Counted from the first letter of the stretch, positions 40,063 to 49,388 are shown. The stretch is DNA of 64,000 nt from Caulobacter sp. (GCA_028291055.1 JAQGIP010000114.1:42847-106846); one strand, 5' to 3'. A program made the numbers and translations. The notes: generated by a model not told the origin, from the letters alone.

Positions 40063-42054
40063 TCAGGCTTTGAAGACGCCGCCCAGGAAATCGACCACGG
40101 CCTGCATGCGGGCCTGCTGGCTGGCCTGTTCGGCCCAGCTGTGGTCGCCCTCGGCGCGCAGGCGCTGCACGGCGCCCAGGCCGCCGATGCCTTCCTTGTC
40201 GAGGATGCTCTCCATCCGTTCGCCCCGGTTGAAGGCGCCGACCCGGTCGCCGAACGGGTAGACCAACAGGGCAGGCGCCGTGCCGCCCATGGGCAGGTCG
40301 AGGCCGCCGTGGCCTGCCACCTTGTCGAGGCCGTCGTAGTGGAAGCCGACCAACAGGGGATCGACGTCGCGCGGGGTCATGGCGACGGCGGCGCTGTAGA
40401 GGTCGGGCTTGCGGCGGACGTGCGCGTAGGCGTTTTCGGAGGTGTCGACGCCGCCCATCACGGCGACGCGCCTGCCCTGCAGGGCGGAGACGGCCTGGGC
40501 GTGGGCCACCAGGGCGTCCAGCGCCTCGGGGGCGGGATCGAGGCAGCGCAGGCACCACCAGCCGTTGGCGGCCATGGCCTGGGCGTCGCGGTCGTAGTCG
40601 AACAGGTCGCGCGGCTCGCCCTTGGCCTGGAGGCGCACGATCAGCGGGCCCGGCGCGCCGTCGAGGGGGCCGGTCATGCAGCCGTCGACGACGGTGTCGC
40701 CCAGACGCACCTGGACGAGGTCGCCGCGCGACAGGCGGTCGGGGAGCAGCCAGGGCTGGCGGCCGGTGACCGGCTCGATGCGCTTGGCTTGGCGGTCATA
40801 GGCATACCAGCCGCCGGGATCCTGAGGACCGGAGACGAGGACCAGGAAGCGCTTCTGGGCCGGGTCGCAGCCGACCAGGCGCACGGCGGCGTCATAGTCG
40901 AAGAAGGCGCGCAGGCCGTCGACGTGGGCGCTGAGCGAGGGATCGGTGAACACATAGTCGGACTTGCCGGCCCGGGCGTATTCGGCGGCGACGAGGCCGC
41001 CGGCCGGATCGATCACCGCGCCGATCGGCACGCCGTCGTCATGGGGCAGCTGGGCGGGGCCCAGGGCGCGGGCGGCGACATCGAACTGGCGCAGGGCCGC
41101 GCGGGGCTCGCCGGGGGCCTTGGCGATGACCCAGACCTTGCCGGGGACATTGGCGGGACGCAGGACGCGGAAGTCGGGGTCGCCCAGGGGGCCGGAGCGG
41201 ACCTTGGCCCAGAGCTTGGCGCCGGGCGCGCGGGCCAGGATGGTTTCGGTCTCGCCCTTCTTGTCGAGGTCGCTGCGCAGGATCGGGTGGCCGTCCTGGG
41301 CCATCCACCACAGCGTGCCGTCGACGCCCTTCTCGACGATCTCCTGCTGACCGGTGCGCAGGTCGGCGCGGTAGAGGGTGAATTCGCCGGGCAGGTGGCT
41401 GATCGAGGAGATCTGGCCGCCGTCGAGCAGCTTCAGCGGCTGCAGGGTGCGGTAGGCGGCGATCAGGGCGTGGTCGGCGTCGCCGGCGGGGGCGGAGACC
41501 AGCTGGAAGTCCAGCGAGCGCTTCACGTCCTCGGCCAGCTTGGACATCAGGATGGAGGAGGGCGAGCCGTCCAGGCCCACCGACAGGATGCGGCGGTAGT
41601 CGAGCTCCAGCACGCCGTCGGCCATGTGGGAGAAGGTGTGGGTGATGGTCAGCGAGCGCGGCTCGGCCACGCCGATCAGCACGCGGCTGGACGAGGCCCA
41701 GGTGACCCAGCGGGTGTCGAGGGGGCCGAACCTGGCCTGGTGCAGCAGGGCGCCGCCGGCGTCGGTGGAGGCGATGCGCAGGCCGGTGACCGGCTTGCCC
41801 TCGGGCGCGGCGCGGACCACGGCGGCGGTGGCCGAGCCGTCGGGGGACAGGGAGACGTCGAGGGTGAGCGCGGGGCGGAACAGTTCGTCCATCGTGTAGG
41901 GGAGCGGCTTGGGGGCGTTGGGATCGCGCGCCTTCTTGGCGGTGACGTCCACGCCGGCCACGGTGTTGCCGCCGGGCTGGCGTTGCTGCTGGGCGTGGGC
42001 CAGGACGGGCAGGGCGCTGACGGCGCCGGCCAGAAGAATGCGTCGATCGATCAT
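40063..42054 (-). CDS. Secreted S9-like hydrolase without catalytic serine
   Basis: 663 aa. Signal peptide MIDRRILLAGAVSALP, cut near AHAQQQ. The N-terminal two-thirds is beta-propeller-like. The C-terminal alpha/beta hydrolase part (about 500-660) resembles prolyl oligopeptidase-family enzymes. The elbow normally reading GGSYGG is RVAVMGGVDTSENAYA, so Val replaces the nucleophile. The acid (YPFGDRVGAF) and His (GDHSW) regions remain. Likely a periplasmic pseudo-hydrolase or binding protein. Downstream end lies 73 nt from the OsmC gene. Confidence 0.72.
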   Translation of the reverse strand: MIDRRILLAGAVSALPVLAHAQQQRQPGGNTVAGVDVTAKKARDPNAPKPLPYTMDELFRPALTLDVSLSPDGSATAAVVRAAPEGKPVTGLRIASTDAGGALLHQARFGPLDTRWVTWASSSRVLIGVAEPRSLTITHTFSHMADGVLELDYRRILSVGLDGSPSSILMSKLAEDVKRSLDFQLVSAPAGDADHALIAAYRTLQPLKLLDGGQISSISHLPGEFTLYRADLRTGQQEIVEKGVDGTLWWMAQDGHPILRSDLDKKGETETILARAPGAKLWAKVRSGPLGDPDFRVLRPANVPGKVWVIAKAPGEPRAALRQFDVAARALGPAQLPHDDGVPIGAVIDPAGGLVAAEYARAGKSDYVFTDPSLSAHVDGLRAFFDYDAAVRLVGCDPAQKRFLVLVSGPQDPGGWYAYDRQAKRIEPVTGRQPWLLPDRLSRGDLVQVRLGDTVVDGCMTGPLDGAPGPLIVRLQAKGEPRDLFDYDRDAQAMAANGWWCLRCLDPAPEALDALVAHAQAVSALQGRRVAVMGGVDTSENAYAHVRRKPDLYSAAVAMTPRDVDPLLVGFHYDGLDKVAGHGGLDLPMGGTAPALLVYPFGDRVGAFNRGERMESILDKEGIGGLGAVQRLRAEGDHSWAEQASQQARMQAVVDFLGGVFKA

Positions 42055-42110
42055 GTTGGTCCCCCTAGCGCCCGACGTTGACGCGGCAAGACGGCGGATT
42101 CGCGGCAGGC

Positions 42111-43613
42111 TCAGCCGGCCCAGGCCGGTGGTGTTTTCTGAGCCCAGGGCCGGGCGGCTTCAAGCTCATAGGCCAGCTCATAGAGGGTGCGTTCGGCGCC
42201 GGCCCTGGCGGCGAACTGGACGCCCACCGGCAGGCCGTCCCTGGTCCAGTGCAGGGGCACGCTCATGGCGGGCGCGCCGGCCACATTGTGCAGGGGCGTG
42301 TAGCCGACATAGGTCAGCAGGCGCGGCATCAGTTCGTTCATGGGCGCGCTTGGTCCCACCGTGCCCAGGAGCGCGGGCGGTTCGGCCAGGACGGGGGAGA
42401 CGATCACGTCATAGCGCTTGAACCAGGCGTCGTAGGCGGCGGCGTCGGCTTCGAGCCGGGCCAGGGCGTCGGCCACGCCGTTGGGCGGCAGCTTGGCCAG
42501 CAGGGTGGTCAGGCCGAAGGTGAAGGGCTCCAGGTCGCGCGCATCGGCGGGGCGGCCGAGGGTGTCGCTCACGGTCTTGATCAGGGCCACGGCGCCCAGC
42601 GCCCACAGGGTGACGAAGTCGGGGGAGAATTGCGGGCTGACCGGCCAGGCGGCGGGGGCGACGTGGTGGCCCATGTCCTTGAGCAGGAGCACGGCGCCGT
42701 CCACGGCGGCGCGGACCTCGCCGTGGGGCGGCGTGCCGATCAGGGTGTTGTAGACCACGCCGACCTTGAGGCGGCGTTTGTTGGGGCCCGTCACCTGGCC
42801 CATTGCGGCGAAGGGGGCGGCCTTGTCGGTGCGTTCGGTGAGGGCGAAGAGGGCGGCGCTGTCGCGCACGCTGCGGGTGACGCAGTGTTCGACGGCGATG
42901 TCGACGACGCGGGTGGAGGGGACGGCCTCGATCATCCGGGCGCGGGAGGGCTTGAGCCCGAACAGGCCGCAGCAGGAGGCCGGGATGCGGATGGAGCCGC
43001 CGCCATCGCTGGCGTGGGCCATGGGCACGACGCCCGCTGCCACGGCCGCCGCCGCGCCGCCGGAGGAGCCGCCGCTGGAGTGGGCGGTGTTCCAGGGATT
43101 GCGCGTGGCGCCGAAGGCCAGGGGCTCGGTGGTGGGCAGGAAGCCGTATTCGGGCGTGGCCGACTTGCCGATGATGTTGAAGCCGGCGGCCTCGAAGGCG
43201 TCGACATAGGCATCCTGGGACGCGGCCGGCGGGAAGGGCAGGGTCCAGCGCGAGCCGGAGCGGGTGGGGAGGCCTTTGACGTCGTTGAGGTCCTTGACCA
43301 GGAAGGGCACGCCGGCGAAGGGGCCGGTTCCGGACTTGCCCGACTTCGCCTGGTCGCGGGCCCGGTCGAACATCGAGTTGACCATGAAGTTCAGGGTCGG
43401 CTGCAGGGCCTCGGCCCGGGCGATGGCGGTGTCGACGGCTTCGAGGGGCGTGATGTCGCCCTTCTTGATCAGGGCGGCCAGGGCGGTGGCGTCCGGCGGC
43501 GTGGCGGCGGGCGGGGCCTTGGCGGGCTCGGCGCGCACGCGCCCGGCCAGCCCGGCGACGCTCAACGTCCCGGCCAGCGCCATGCGGCGTGTGAAATCGC
43601 TCAATCGATCCAA
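42111..43613 (-). CDS. Amidase signature family hydrolase, exported
   Basis: 500 aa. N-terminus RRMALAGTLSVAGLAG, a probable (possibly Tat) signal peptide ending near VRAEP. Catalytic triad Lys in PFLVKDLND, cis-Ser in SSGGSSGGAAAAVAAG and nucleophile Ser in DGGGSIRIPAS. Hydrolyses an amide; whether an aryl or peptide amide cannot be told. Export is uncommon for this family. Runs in the same direction as the pseudo-hydrolase, 57 nt apart. Confidence 0.88.
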   Translation of the reverse strand: MDRLSDFTRRMALAGTLSVAGLAGRVRAEPAKAPPAATPPDATALAALIKKGDITPLEAVDTAIARAEALQPTLNFMVNSMFDRARDQAKSGKSGTGPFAGVPFLVKDLNDVKGLPTRSGSRWTLPFPPAASQDAYVDAFEAAGFNIIGKSATPEYGFLPTTEPLAFGATRNPWNTAHSSGGSSGGAAAAVAAGVVPMAHASDGGGSIRIPASCCGLFGLKPSRARMIEAVPSTRVVDIAVEHCVTRSVRDSAALFALTERTDKAAPFAAMGQVTGPNKRRLKVGVVYNTLIGTPPHGEVRAAVDGAVLLLKDMGHHVAPAAWPVSPQFSPDFVTLWALGAVALIKTVSDTLGRPADARDLEPFTFGLTTLLAKLPPNGVADALARLEADAAAYDAWFKRYDVIVSPVLAEPPALLGTVGPSAPMNELMPRLLTYVGYTPLHNVAGAPAMSVPLHWTRDGLPVGVQFAARAGAERTLYELAYELEAARPWAQKTPPAWAG

Positions 43614-43801
43614 GACCCGTCCCCGTCAGGGCGGAGCCTGGGCCCATGCGGCGTGGCTTGCAAGGCAGGGAACCGGAGAGGCGAATAGCGTGTGCGGTCG
43701 AGGATGCCTCGCGTCAGACCTAGGGCGTGCCGATCAGCGCGGCGTCGACGTCGGCGCAGCCACGCTCCCCCCTTGCATGTCGCCCGTCCGCGCGCTAAAC
43801 A

Positions 43802-43819
43802 CTGAACCAGATGGTACAG
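43802..43819. promoter_or_regulatory. Palindromic operator over the ArsR-type start codon
   Basis: CTGAACCA GA TGGTACAG matches its reverse complement at 7 of 8 arm positions. It is centred on the first ATG (43811) of the ArsR-type gene. Autoregulation by the encoded repressor is the simplest reading. Confidence 0.5.
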
Positions 43820-44161
43820 TATATGACAGCCCGCCTCGACGCCTCGTTCGCCGCGCTCTCCGACGCCACCCGGCGCGGGGTTCTGGAGCGGCTCGGGCGT
43901 TCGGAGGCTTCGATCACGGAGCTTGCCGACAGGTTCCACATGACGCTGACGGGCATGAAGAAGCACGTCGGCGTCTTGGAGCAGGCGGGGCTCGTCACGA
44001 CGCAGAAGATTGGGCGCGTGCGGACCTGCAGGCTCGGTCAATACCGTCTCGAGGAAGAGGCCGCCTGGATCGAGGTGCGCCGCCGGCTTTGGGACGCGCG
44101 CTTCGACGCCTTGGACAAGGTTGTCGAGGATTTGAAAGGCAGGGAGAAGGTCGATGAATAG
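43811..44161 (+). CDS. ArsR family winged-helix repressor
   Basis: 116 aa (from ATG 43823 it would be 112 aa). Winged HTH of about 10-90: FAALSDATRRGVLERLGRSE, ITELADRFHMTLTGMKKHVG, then LEQAGLVTTQKIGRVRTCRL in the wing. No metal-binding cysteine pair is seen, placing it in the SRPBCC-linked subgroup that usually represses its own operon. No ribosome binding site is evident, so the mRNA may be leaderless. Overlaps the next gene by 8 nt. Confidence 0.88.
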   Translation: MVQYMTARLDASFAALSDATRRGVLERLGRSEASITELADRFHMTLTGMKKHVGVLEQAGLVTTQKIGRVRTCRLGQYRLEEEAAWIEVRRRLWDARFDALDKVVEDLKGREKVDE

Positions 44162-44633
44162 CCGCACAACGGTCGAACGGACGTCGGACCGGGAGCTCGT
44201 CGCGACGCGAACGGTCGATGGGCCGGCGCGCATCGTGTTCGAGGCGTGGACGAAGCCCGAGCTGATCATGCGGTGGTGGGCGCCGAGGTCGTTCGGCATA
44301 ACCTTCGTGTCCTGCGAGACCGACGTCCGCACCGGGGGCTCCTACCGTTATGTGTTCGCTCACCCCGACTTCGAACAGCCCATGGCCTTCTTCGGCCGCT
44401 ACATCGAAGTCACGCCGCCCTCCCGCCTCGTGTGGAGCAATGAGGAAGAGGAAGACGGGGCCGTGACCACGGCGACCTTCGAGGAAAAGGACGGCAAGAC
44501 ATGGGTCGTCGTGCACGACCTCTATCCCTCGAAGGAAGCGCTCGACGCCGCCATGGCCTCCGGGAGCACGGGCGCGTGGCCCGAGCAGTTCGAGGCGTTG
44601 GACGAGCTTCTCACCAGTCTGGGCGCGAGATAG
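44154..44633 (+). CDS. SRPBCC/AHSA1 domain protein
   Basis: 159 aa. RTVDGPARIVFEAWTKPELIMRWW is the hallmark of START-like AHSA1 proteins, followed by RTGGSYRYVF and GRYIEVTPPSRLVWSNE. The helix-grip fold binds hydrophobic ligands. The pairing with an ArsR-type gene upstream is very common and suggests a ligand-responsive two-gene unit. Substrate unknown. Confidence 0.88.
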   Translation: MNSRTTVERTSDRELVATRTVDGPARIVFEAWTKPELIMRWWAPRSFGITFVSCETDVRTGGSYRYVFAHPDFEQPMAFFGRYIEVTPPSRLVWSNEEEEDGAVTTATFEEKDGKTWVVVHDLYPSKEALDAAMASGSTGAWPEQFEALDELLTSLGAR

Positions 44634-44784
44634 AGACATGGCGAGGCGTGACGGTTCGTACGTCCGCCATCCGGCGCGGGTTTGACGAGCCCGGGCGCGA
44701 GGGTAGGGGGTCGGGTGGCGAGGGCCGGCAATCGCCGCAACTGTCCACAGCTTTCAGAGCGCCCATACTCAACGCGAAATTGAC

Positions 44785-44822
44785 GAAAGAAGAAGGCCGC
44801 CCGGTCGCCCGGACGGCCTGAA
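44785..44822 (-). terminator. Rho-independent terminator of the glycine-zipper gene
   Basis: On the minus strand GGCCGTCCGGG and CCGGGCGGCC form a strong stem around CGA, followed by TTCTTCTTTC. It lies 22 nt after the 44844 gene stop. The remaining gap to the SRPBCC gene shows nothing else. Confidence 0.7.
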
Positions 44823-44843
44823 GTCGCGCAGGATCAGGGGGCG

Positions 44844-45491
44844 TCAGTCGACGACCTGATAGTGGCCCTGGGCGTCGGGGCAGACGCGGACGTAGCGTTT
44901 CTGGACCGTGCCATCGGGCATGTAGACGGGGCTTTCGGCGAGGCGGCAGCCGTTGGGGTCGCTGTCGCGGTCGCCATAGCTGGTGGGCGCGGGGCTGGTG
45001 GCGTAGCGGTCGTTGGCGTCGTAGTCGCCGTCGCCGTCGTTGTCGCGCGGGTCGCGGGGATCGTAGTAGCGGTCGTCGGCATAGCCGCCCTGATACTGGC
45101 CGCCGGCGCCGTAGTAGCCCTGGCGATAGCCGTAGCGCGGGTCGCCGTAGCGGCCGTCGCGGCAGGCGGCGGTGTCGCGGCCCACCTTGTTGCCGATGAC
45201 CGCGCCGACCACGCCGCCGAGCACGGAGCCGTCGGTGCGGTGGCCGTTGCCGGCCAGCTGGCTGCCGACGACGGCGCCGGCCAGGCCGCCCACCAGGGCG
45301 CCGCCGACGCCGCGCTGGGACGTGTCGCGGTGGCAGGGGTCATAGTACTGGCCCTGGCCCTGATAGTAGCCGTCGCCCTGTCGCTGGTAGCCGGGCGGCG
45401 GAGGCGGATAGTCCTGGGCGAAGGCCGGCGCGGCGGCCAGGCCCAGGACGGAGAGCGCGAGCGCCCCGCTGACGAAGTTGCGATGGATCAT
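44844..45491 (-). CDS. Secreted glycine-zipper protein 1
   Basis: 215 aa. Signal peptide ending AAAPAFAQDYPP. A Pro/Tyr/Gln-rich stretch of about 25-60 precedes a glycine-zipper segment, GVGGALVGGLAGAVVGSQLAG and VLGGVVGAVIGNKVG (about 60-105), of the 17 kDa surface antigen/2TM type. A charged, Tyr/Asp-rich tail follows. Such proteins insert or associate with the outer membrane. Probably linked to the next similar gene upstream; 45 nt separate them. Confidence 0.8.
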   Translation of the reverse strand: MIHRNFVSGALALSVLGLAAAPAFAQDYPPPPPGYQRQGDGYYQGQGQYYDPCHRDTSQRGVGGALVGGLAGAVVGSQLAGNGHRTDGSVLGGVVGAVIGNKVGRDTAACRDGRYGDPRYGYRQGYYGAGGQYQGGYADDRYYDPRDPRDNDGDGDYDANDRYATSPAPTSYGDRDSDPNGCRLAESPVYMPDGTVQKRYVRVCPDAQGHYQVVD

Positions 45492-45536
45492 TGGCTACGC
45501 TCCATAAGCTACTGAATTTCGTGAGAAGGCCGCGGC

Positions 45537-45980
45537 CTAGCGGCGGCCGCTCGGACGCCAGTTTCCGTTGCGGTCCTGGCAGACCTCAAACTCGCGGTTA
45601 CGCCCGCCGTTGCGTTCTTCCACCCAGCGGCAGTTGTTATTGTGGCGGCCGTAGCGCTGGGGATAGCCCTTGCAGTTGACGGTGCTCTTGCCGATCTGGC
45701 GGCCGACCAGCGCGCCCGCGCCGGCGCCGACCAGGGCGCCCGCGCCCTTGTTGCCGTGACCGGCGACCTGGCTGCCGACCACCGCGCCGACCAGGGCGCC
45801 GACGACCGTGCCCTTGTTGGCGTTGTCGCGCTTCTGGTCCTGGCAGATGTCGCCCCGGCCATAGTCGCGGTAGGATTGGGCCAAGCTGACTTCGGGCGCG
45901 GCGAACAGGGGAGCCGCGAGGACCGCGACGCCGGCCAGCGTGGCCAGCTTCCTCATCATCGGATGGGTCATTTTCAGCAT
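45537..45980 (-). CDS. Secreted glycine-zipper protein 2
   Basis: 147 aa. Signal peptide MRKLATLAGVAVLAAPLFA, with an in-frame ATG nine codons upstream (MLKMTHPM); the inner ATG at 45956 is a reasonable alternative start. GTVVGALVGAVVGSQVAGHGN and GALVGAGAGALVGRQIG are glycine-zipper repeats. The C-terminus is Arg/Asn/Cys-containing (CRWVEERNGGRNREFEVCQ). Paralog of the downstream gene, cell-envelope localisation expected. Confidence 0.8.
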   Translation of the reverse strand: MLKMTHPMMRKLATLAGVAVLAAPLFAAPEVSLAQSYRDYGRGDICQDQKRDNANKGTVVGALVGAVVGSQVAGHGNKGAGALVGAGAGALVGRQIGKSTVNCKGYPQRYGRHNNNCRWVEERNGGRNREFEVCQDRNGNWRPSGRR

Positions 45981-46176
45981 CTCCCCTGCGGCGCAAAGGC
46001 CGGATTATGCCGCCTGAGCAGGGTGCAGGATCGGCGTCGCATCATGAACGGGACTTGAGCGGAACGTTCATCTTGTCTACGCCGCGTGGAGAAACCCCGC
46101 GCGGCAGGCTTCGGCGCCCCGCAACACCATGCCCGAACGGGCGCATAATGACCGCGCGGGCAGGAACTTCCAAGCC

Positions 46177-47439
46177 ATGGCTAAGCTAGACGGACCCTAT
46201 ACGGTCGACATCACCGCCGTGGGCGCCCAGGGCGACGGGCTGACCATCGGCGGGCCGCGCAATGCGCCGATCTTCGTGCCGCTGACCCTGCCGGGCGAGC
46301 GGGTGAGCGTGCAGCTGGACGGCCAGCGGGGCGACCTGGAGGAGATCCTGGCGGCCAGCGCCGATCGCGTGTCGCCGCCTTGCCCGCATTTCGGCGATTG
46401 CGGCGGCTGCGCCCTGCAGCACTGGGACCATGCGCCGTATCTGGCCTGGAAGGTGGAGCAGGTGCGTATCGCGCTGAGCCGCGAGCGGCTGGAGACGGAG
46501 TTCGCGACGCCCTTCGCGGCGCCGCCGGGATCGCGGCGGCGGCTGGCGCTGCATGCGCGGGCGGTGAGGGGCGGTGCGGTGATCGGCTTCAAGGCGCGCC
46601 GGTCGTGGCGGCTGGCCGAGATCGCCGTGTGCCCGATCGCCGATCCGAGGCTGGTGGCGGCGTTCCCGGCCCTGGCCAAGCTGGCCAAGCCCTTCCTGGA
46701 GCATCCGAAATCGGCGCCGACGCTGCATGTGACCTGGACGGCGACCGGGCTCGACGTGGACGTGACGGGCGTGGAGCGGCGCAGCGGCGGACTGTCGGCG
46801 GATGCGCGGATGGACGCGGCCGCGGCGGCCCAGGAGGGCCAGATGGCCCGGGTGACCCTGGCCGGGGAGACGGTGTTTGAGGTGCGCCAGCCGATGGTGC
46901 GGCTGGGCCCCGCCACGGTGGCCCTGCCGCCGGGGGCCTTCCTGCAGGCCGTGCCCCAGGCCGAGGCGGCGATGGCCGACTTCGCCATCGCGGGCCTGGG
47001 CGGGGCAACCAAGGTGGCCGACCTGTTCTGCGGCGTCGGCACCTTCACCTTCCGGCTGGCGCAGAGCGCGTCTGTGAAGGCCTGTGACTCCTCGGCTTTG
47101 GCGATCAAGGCGCTGAGCAGCGCGGTGGCCAGCGCGCCGGGCCTGAAGCCTATCGATGCGGAGACGCGCGATCTGACGCGGCGTCCGGTGCTGATCCATG
47201 AGCTGGCCAAGCTGGAGGGTGTGGTGCTCGACCCGCCGCGCGCCGGGGCGCTGGAGCAGACGGCGGAGATCGCGCGCTCGAAGGTGGGGCGCGTGGCCTA
47301 TGTGTCGTGCAATCCCACGACGTTCGCGCGGGATGCGCGGGTGCTGGCGGATGCGGGGTTTAAGCTGGAGCGGGTGCTGCCGGTGGACCAGTTCCTGTGG
47401 TCGCCGCATATCGAGTTGGTGGGGATCTTCTCGCGGTAG
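46177..47439 (+). CDS. Class I SAM-dependent RNA (uracil-5-)methyltransferase, TrmA/RlmD family
   Basis: 420 aa from the ATG at 46177. An N-terminal TRAM-like part is followed by cysteines CPHFGDCGGC and a later CPI, which can hold a 4Fe-4S cluster. The SAM motif DLFCGVGTFTFRLA is at about 280, and VVLDPPRAGA precedes the catalytic Cys in YVSCNPTTFARD. Family members make m5U in 23S rRNA or tRNA; the site here is not determined. Intergenic DNA upstream is 196 nt with no clear promoter. Confidence 0.88.
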   Translation: MAKLDGPYTVDITAVGAQGDGLTIGGPRNAPIFVPLTLPGERVSVQLDGQRGDLEEILAASADRVSPPCPHFGDCGGCALQHWDHAPYLAWKVEQVRIALSRERLETEFATPFAAPPGSRRRLALHARAVRGGAVIGFKARRSWRLAEIAVCPIADPRLVAAFPALAKLAKPFLEHPKSAPTLHVTWTATGLDVDVTGVERRSGGLSADARMDAAAAAQEGQMARVTLAGETVFEVRQPMVRLGPATVALPPGAFLQAVPQAEAAMADFAIAGLGGATKVADLFCGVGTFTFRLAQSASVKACDSSALAIKALSSAVASAPGLKPIDAETRDLTRRPVLIHELAKLEGVVLDPPRAGALEQTAEIARSKVGRVAYVSCNPTTFARDARVLADAGFKLERVLPVDQFLWSPHIELVGIFSR

Positions 47440-47463
47440 GGGTGTTCGCGAACTCCCCAATCA

Positions 47464-47610
47464 CTCCGCTCATCCCGACGAAAGTCGGGATCCATGGGGC
47501 CCATCAGATACGGACTCGCTCGCGCATGCAGGACGCGGCTTCAGTCTCTCCCACACGCCAAATCTCATCCTTCGACTCACTATGGATCCCGACTTTCGTC
47601 GGGACGAGCG
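47464..47610. repeat. Inverted repeat, GACGAAAGTCGGGA family, copy 2
   Basis: Arms 47464-47497 and 47582-47610 contain the same CTCCGCTCATCCCGACGAAA unit as copy 1 at 598-728. Again placed between convergent genes. The central sequences of the two copies differ, so the arms are the conserved part. Confidence 0.85.
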
Positions 47611-47630
47611 GGGGGTGGAGAGGGCCGCGC

Positions 47631-48707
47631 CTAATCAAACAACCCCATCTGATCCCCCGCCTTGGGCGGCACGCGGAACTTCGTCAGGTCGAGCCGGTCC
47701 AGCGTTTGATCCAACCCGAAGCGTTTCCGGGCCAGGGTGAAGCGGCGGTGCATGAGGTCGGCGACGGGCCCTTCACCGGTCATGCGCTTGCCCCACTCGG
47801 GGTCGTAGTCGCGGCCGGCGCGCATCTGGCGCACCAGGGACATCACCTTGCGGGCGCGGTCGGGGTGGTCGGTTTCCAGCCATTCGCGGAACAGGTCCTT
47901 GATCTCCAGCGGTAGGCGCAGGGCGACGTAGCCGGCGGCCACGGCGCCGGCCTCGGCGGCGCGTTCGAGGACGGCTTCCATCTCGTGGTCGTTGAGGCCG
48001 GGGATGGAAGGCGCGAACATGACGATGGTGGGCACGCCTGCGTCGGCCAGGGCGCGCACGGCCTGGATGCGGCGCTCGGGCGTGGCGGCGCGGGGCTCCA
48101 TGCTGCGGGCGAGCTTGCGGTCCAGGCAGGTGATCGACACCGCCGCGCGGGCCAGGCCGGCGCGGCCCATGGGGCCCAGCAGGTCGAGGTCGCGGGCGAT
48201 CAGGGCCGATTTGGTGATGATGCTGAAGGGGTGGTTGAAGCGGCTCAGCACCTCGATCACCTGACGGGTGACGCGCAGGGTGCGTTCCTGGGGCTGGTAG
48301 GGGTCGGTGTCGCCGCCGATGTGGATGACGCCGGGCTTGTAGCTGGGCTTGGACAGTTCGGCGGCCAGCAGCTTGCCGGCCTCGGGCTTGAAGAAGAGCT
48401 TGGTTTCGAAGTCGAGGCCGGGCGAGAGGCCCAGATAGGCGTGGGCGGGGCGGGCAAAGCAGTAGATGCAGCCGTGCTCGCAGCCGCGATAGGGATTGAT
48501 GGAGCGGTCGAAGCCGACGTCGGGGCTGGTATTGCGCGCGATCACCGTCTTGGACTTCATCGCGGTGACGGTGGTCCTGAGCTTTGGCAACTCGGCGTCG
48601 GCGTCGTCCCAGCCGTCGTCGAACCCCTCCGACGCGTGGGTCAGGAAGCGGCTGGCGCGGTTGGACCGGGCGCCGCGGCCCTTGTCGAAGTCGAGGGGTT
48701 TGCGCAT
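47631..48707 (-). CDS. PA0069 family radical SAM protein
   Basis: 358 aa from the ATG at 48707. The radical SAM cluster motif is CEHGCIYC in GCEHGCIYCFARPAH (about 77-91), followed by HIGGDTDPYQPQER. This SplB-like family is widespread, with unknown substrate; relation to spore photoproduct lyase suggests nucleic-acid or ribosome-related chemistry, but this is not established. Convergent with the RNA methyltransferase gene. Confidence 0.85.
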   Translation of the reverse strand: MRKPLDFDKGRGARSNRASRFLTHASEGFDDGWDDADAELPKLRTTVTAMKSKTVIARNTSPDVGFDRSINPYRGCEHGCIYCFARPAHAYLGLSPGLDFETKLFFKPEAGKLLAAELSKPSYKPGVIHIGGDTDPYQPQERTLRVTRQVIEVLSRFNHPFSIITKSALIARDLDLLGPMGRAGLARAAVSITCLDRKLARSMEPRAATPERRIQAVRALADAGVPTIVMFAPSIPGLNDHEMEAVLERAAEAGAVAAGYVALRLPLEIKDLFREWLETDHPDRARKVMSLVRQMRAGRDYDPEWGKRMTGEGPVADLMHRRFTLARKRFGLDQTLDRLDLTKFRVPPKAGDQMGLFD

Positions 48708-48786
48708 GCGGGCAGCATAGGCGATCTGAAGAACAAAACAAGAACGTGGATTGACCCCGGACCGGGGCCGGGCTTGATGCGCCGCG

Positions 48787-49344
48787 ATGATTTCCGTGGT
48801 GATCCCGACCCTGGACGACGAGGCGCGACTGGCGCCGACCCTTGCCGCCCTGGTGGCGGCGGCTGTCGACGGCATCGTGCGCGAGGTGGTGGTGGCCGAC
48901 GGGGGCTCGACCGACGCGACGCTGGCCATCGCCGACGATGCGGGCGCGCGGGTGGTGCCGGCCCAGCCGGACCTGGGGCGGCGGTTGGCGGCGGGCTGCG
49001 CGGTGACGCGGAGCGAGTGGCTGCTGGTGCTGCCGCCGGGCGTGCGGATGGAGCGCGGCTGGGAGGCGGTGGCGGACGCCCATATGACGGCGCACCCGGC
49101 GCGGGCCGGCTATTTCCACGCGGTGCTCGAAGGCAAGGGCGTGTGGCTGCGCGAGCGGCTGACGGGGTTGAGGGTGGCGATGAGCGGCCAGCCCTATCTG
49201 GAGCAGGGGCTGCTGATCTCGCGCAAACTGTATGACGAGGTGGGCGGCTATCGGCCCAAGGAAGAACCCCAGGACCTGGCGGCGCGGCTCGGGCGGCGGC
49301 GGCTGTCGGCGCTCAAGGCGCGGGTGTTCGTTCCTCAGGGCTAA
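48787..49344 (+). CDS. Small GT2-like glycosyltransferase
   Basis: 185 aa. MISVVIPTLDDEARLAPTLAAL and VVADGGSTDATLAIA are the GT-A nucleotide-sugar-binding features; DGGSTD is the family's donor motif. It is shorter than usual (about 220-230), though the acceptor part still contains GYRPKEEPQDLAARL. Related small GTs act in glycolipid or arsenosugar-like pathways. Divergent from the radical SAM gene with 79 nt between. Confidence 0.75.
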   Translation: MISVVIPTLDDEARLAPTLAALVAAAVDGIVREVVVADGGSTDATLAIADDAGARVVPAQPDLGRRLAAGCAVTRSEWLLVLPPGVRMERGWEAVADAHMTAHPARAGYFHAVLEGKGVWLRERLTGLRVAMSGQPYLEQGLLISRKLYDEVGGYRPKEEPQDLAARLGRRRLSALKARVFVPQG

Positions 49345-49388
49345 GGACGGTCGTTGGTCGCCGGGTGTGGGGTCGGGGCAGCTAGTTC

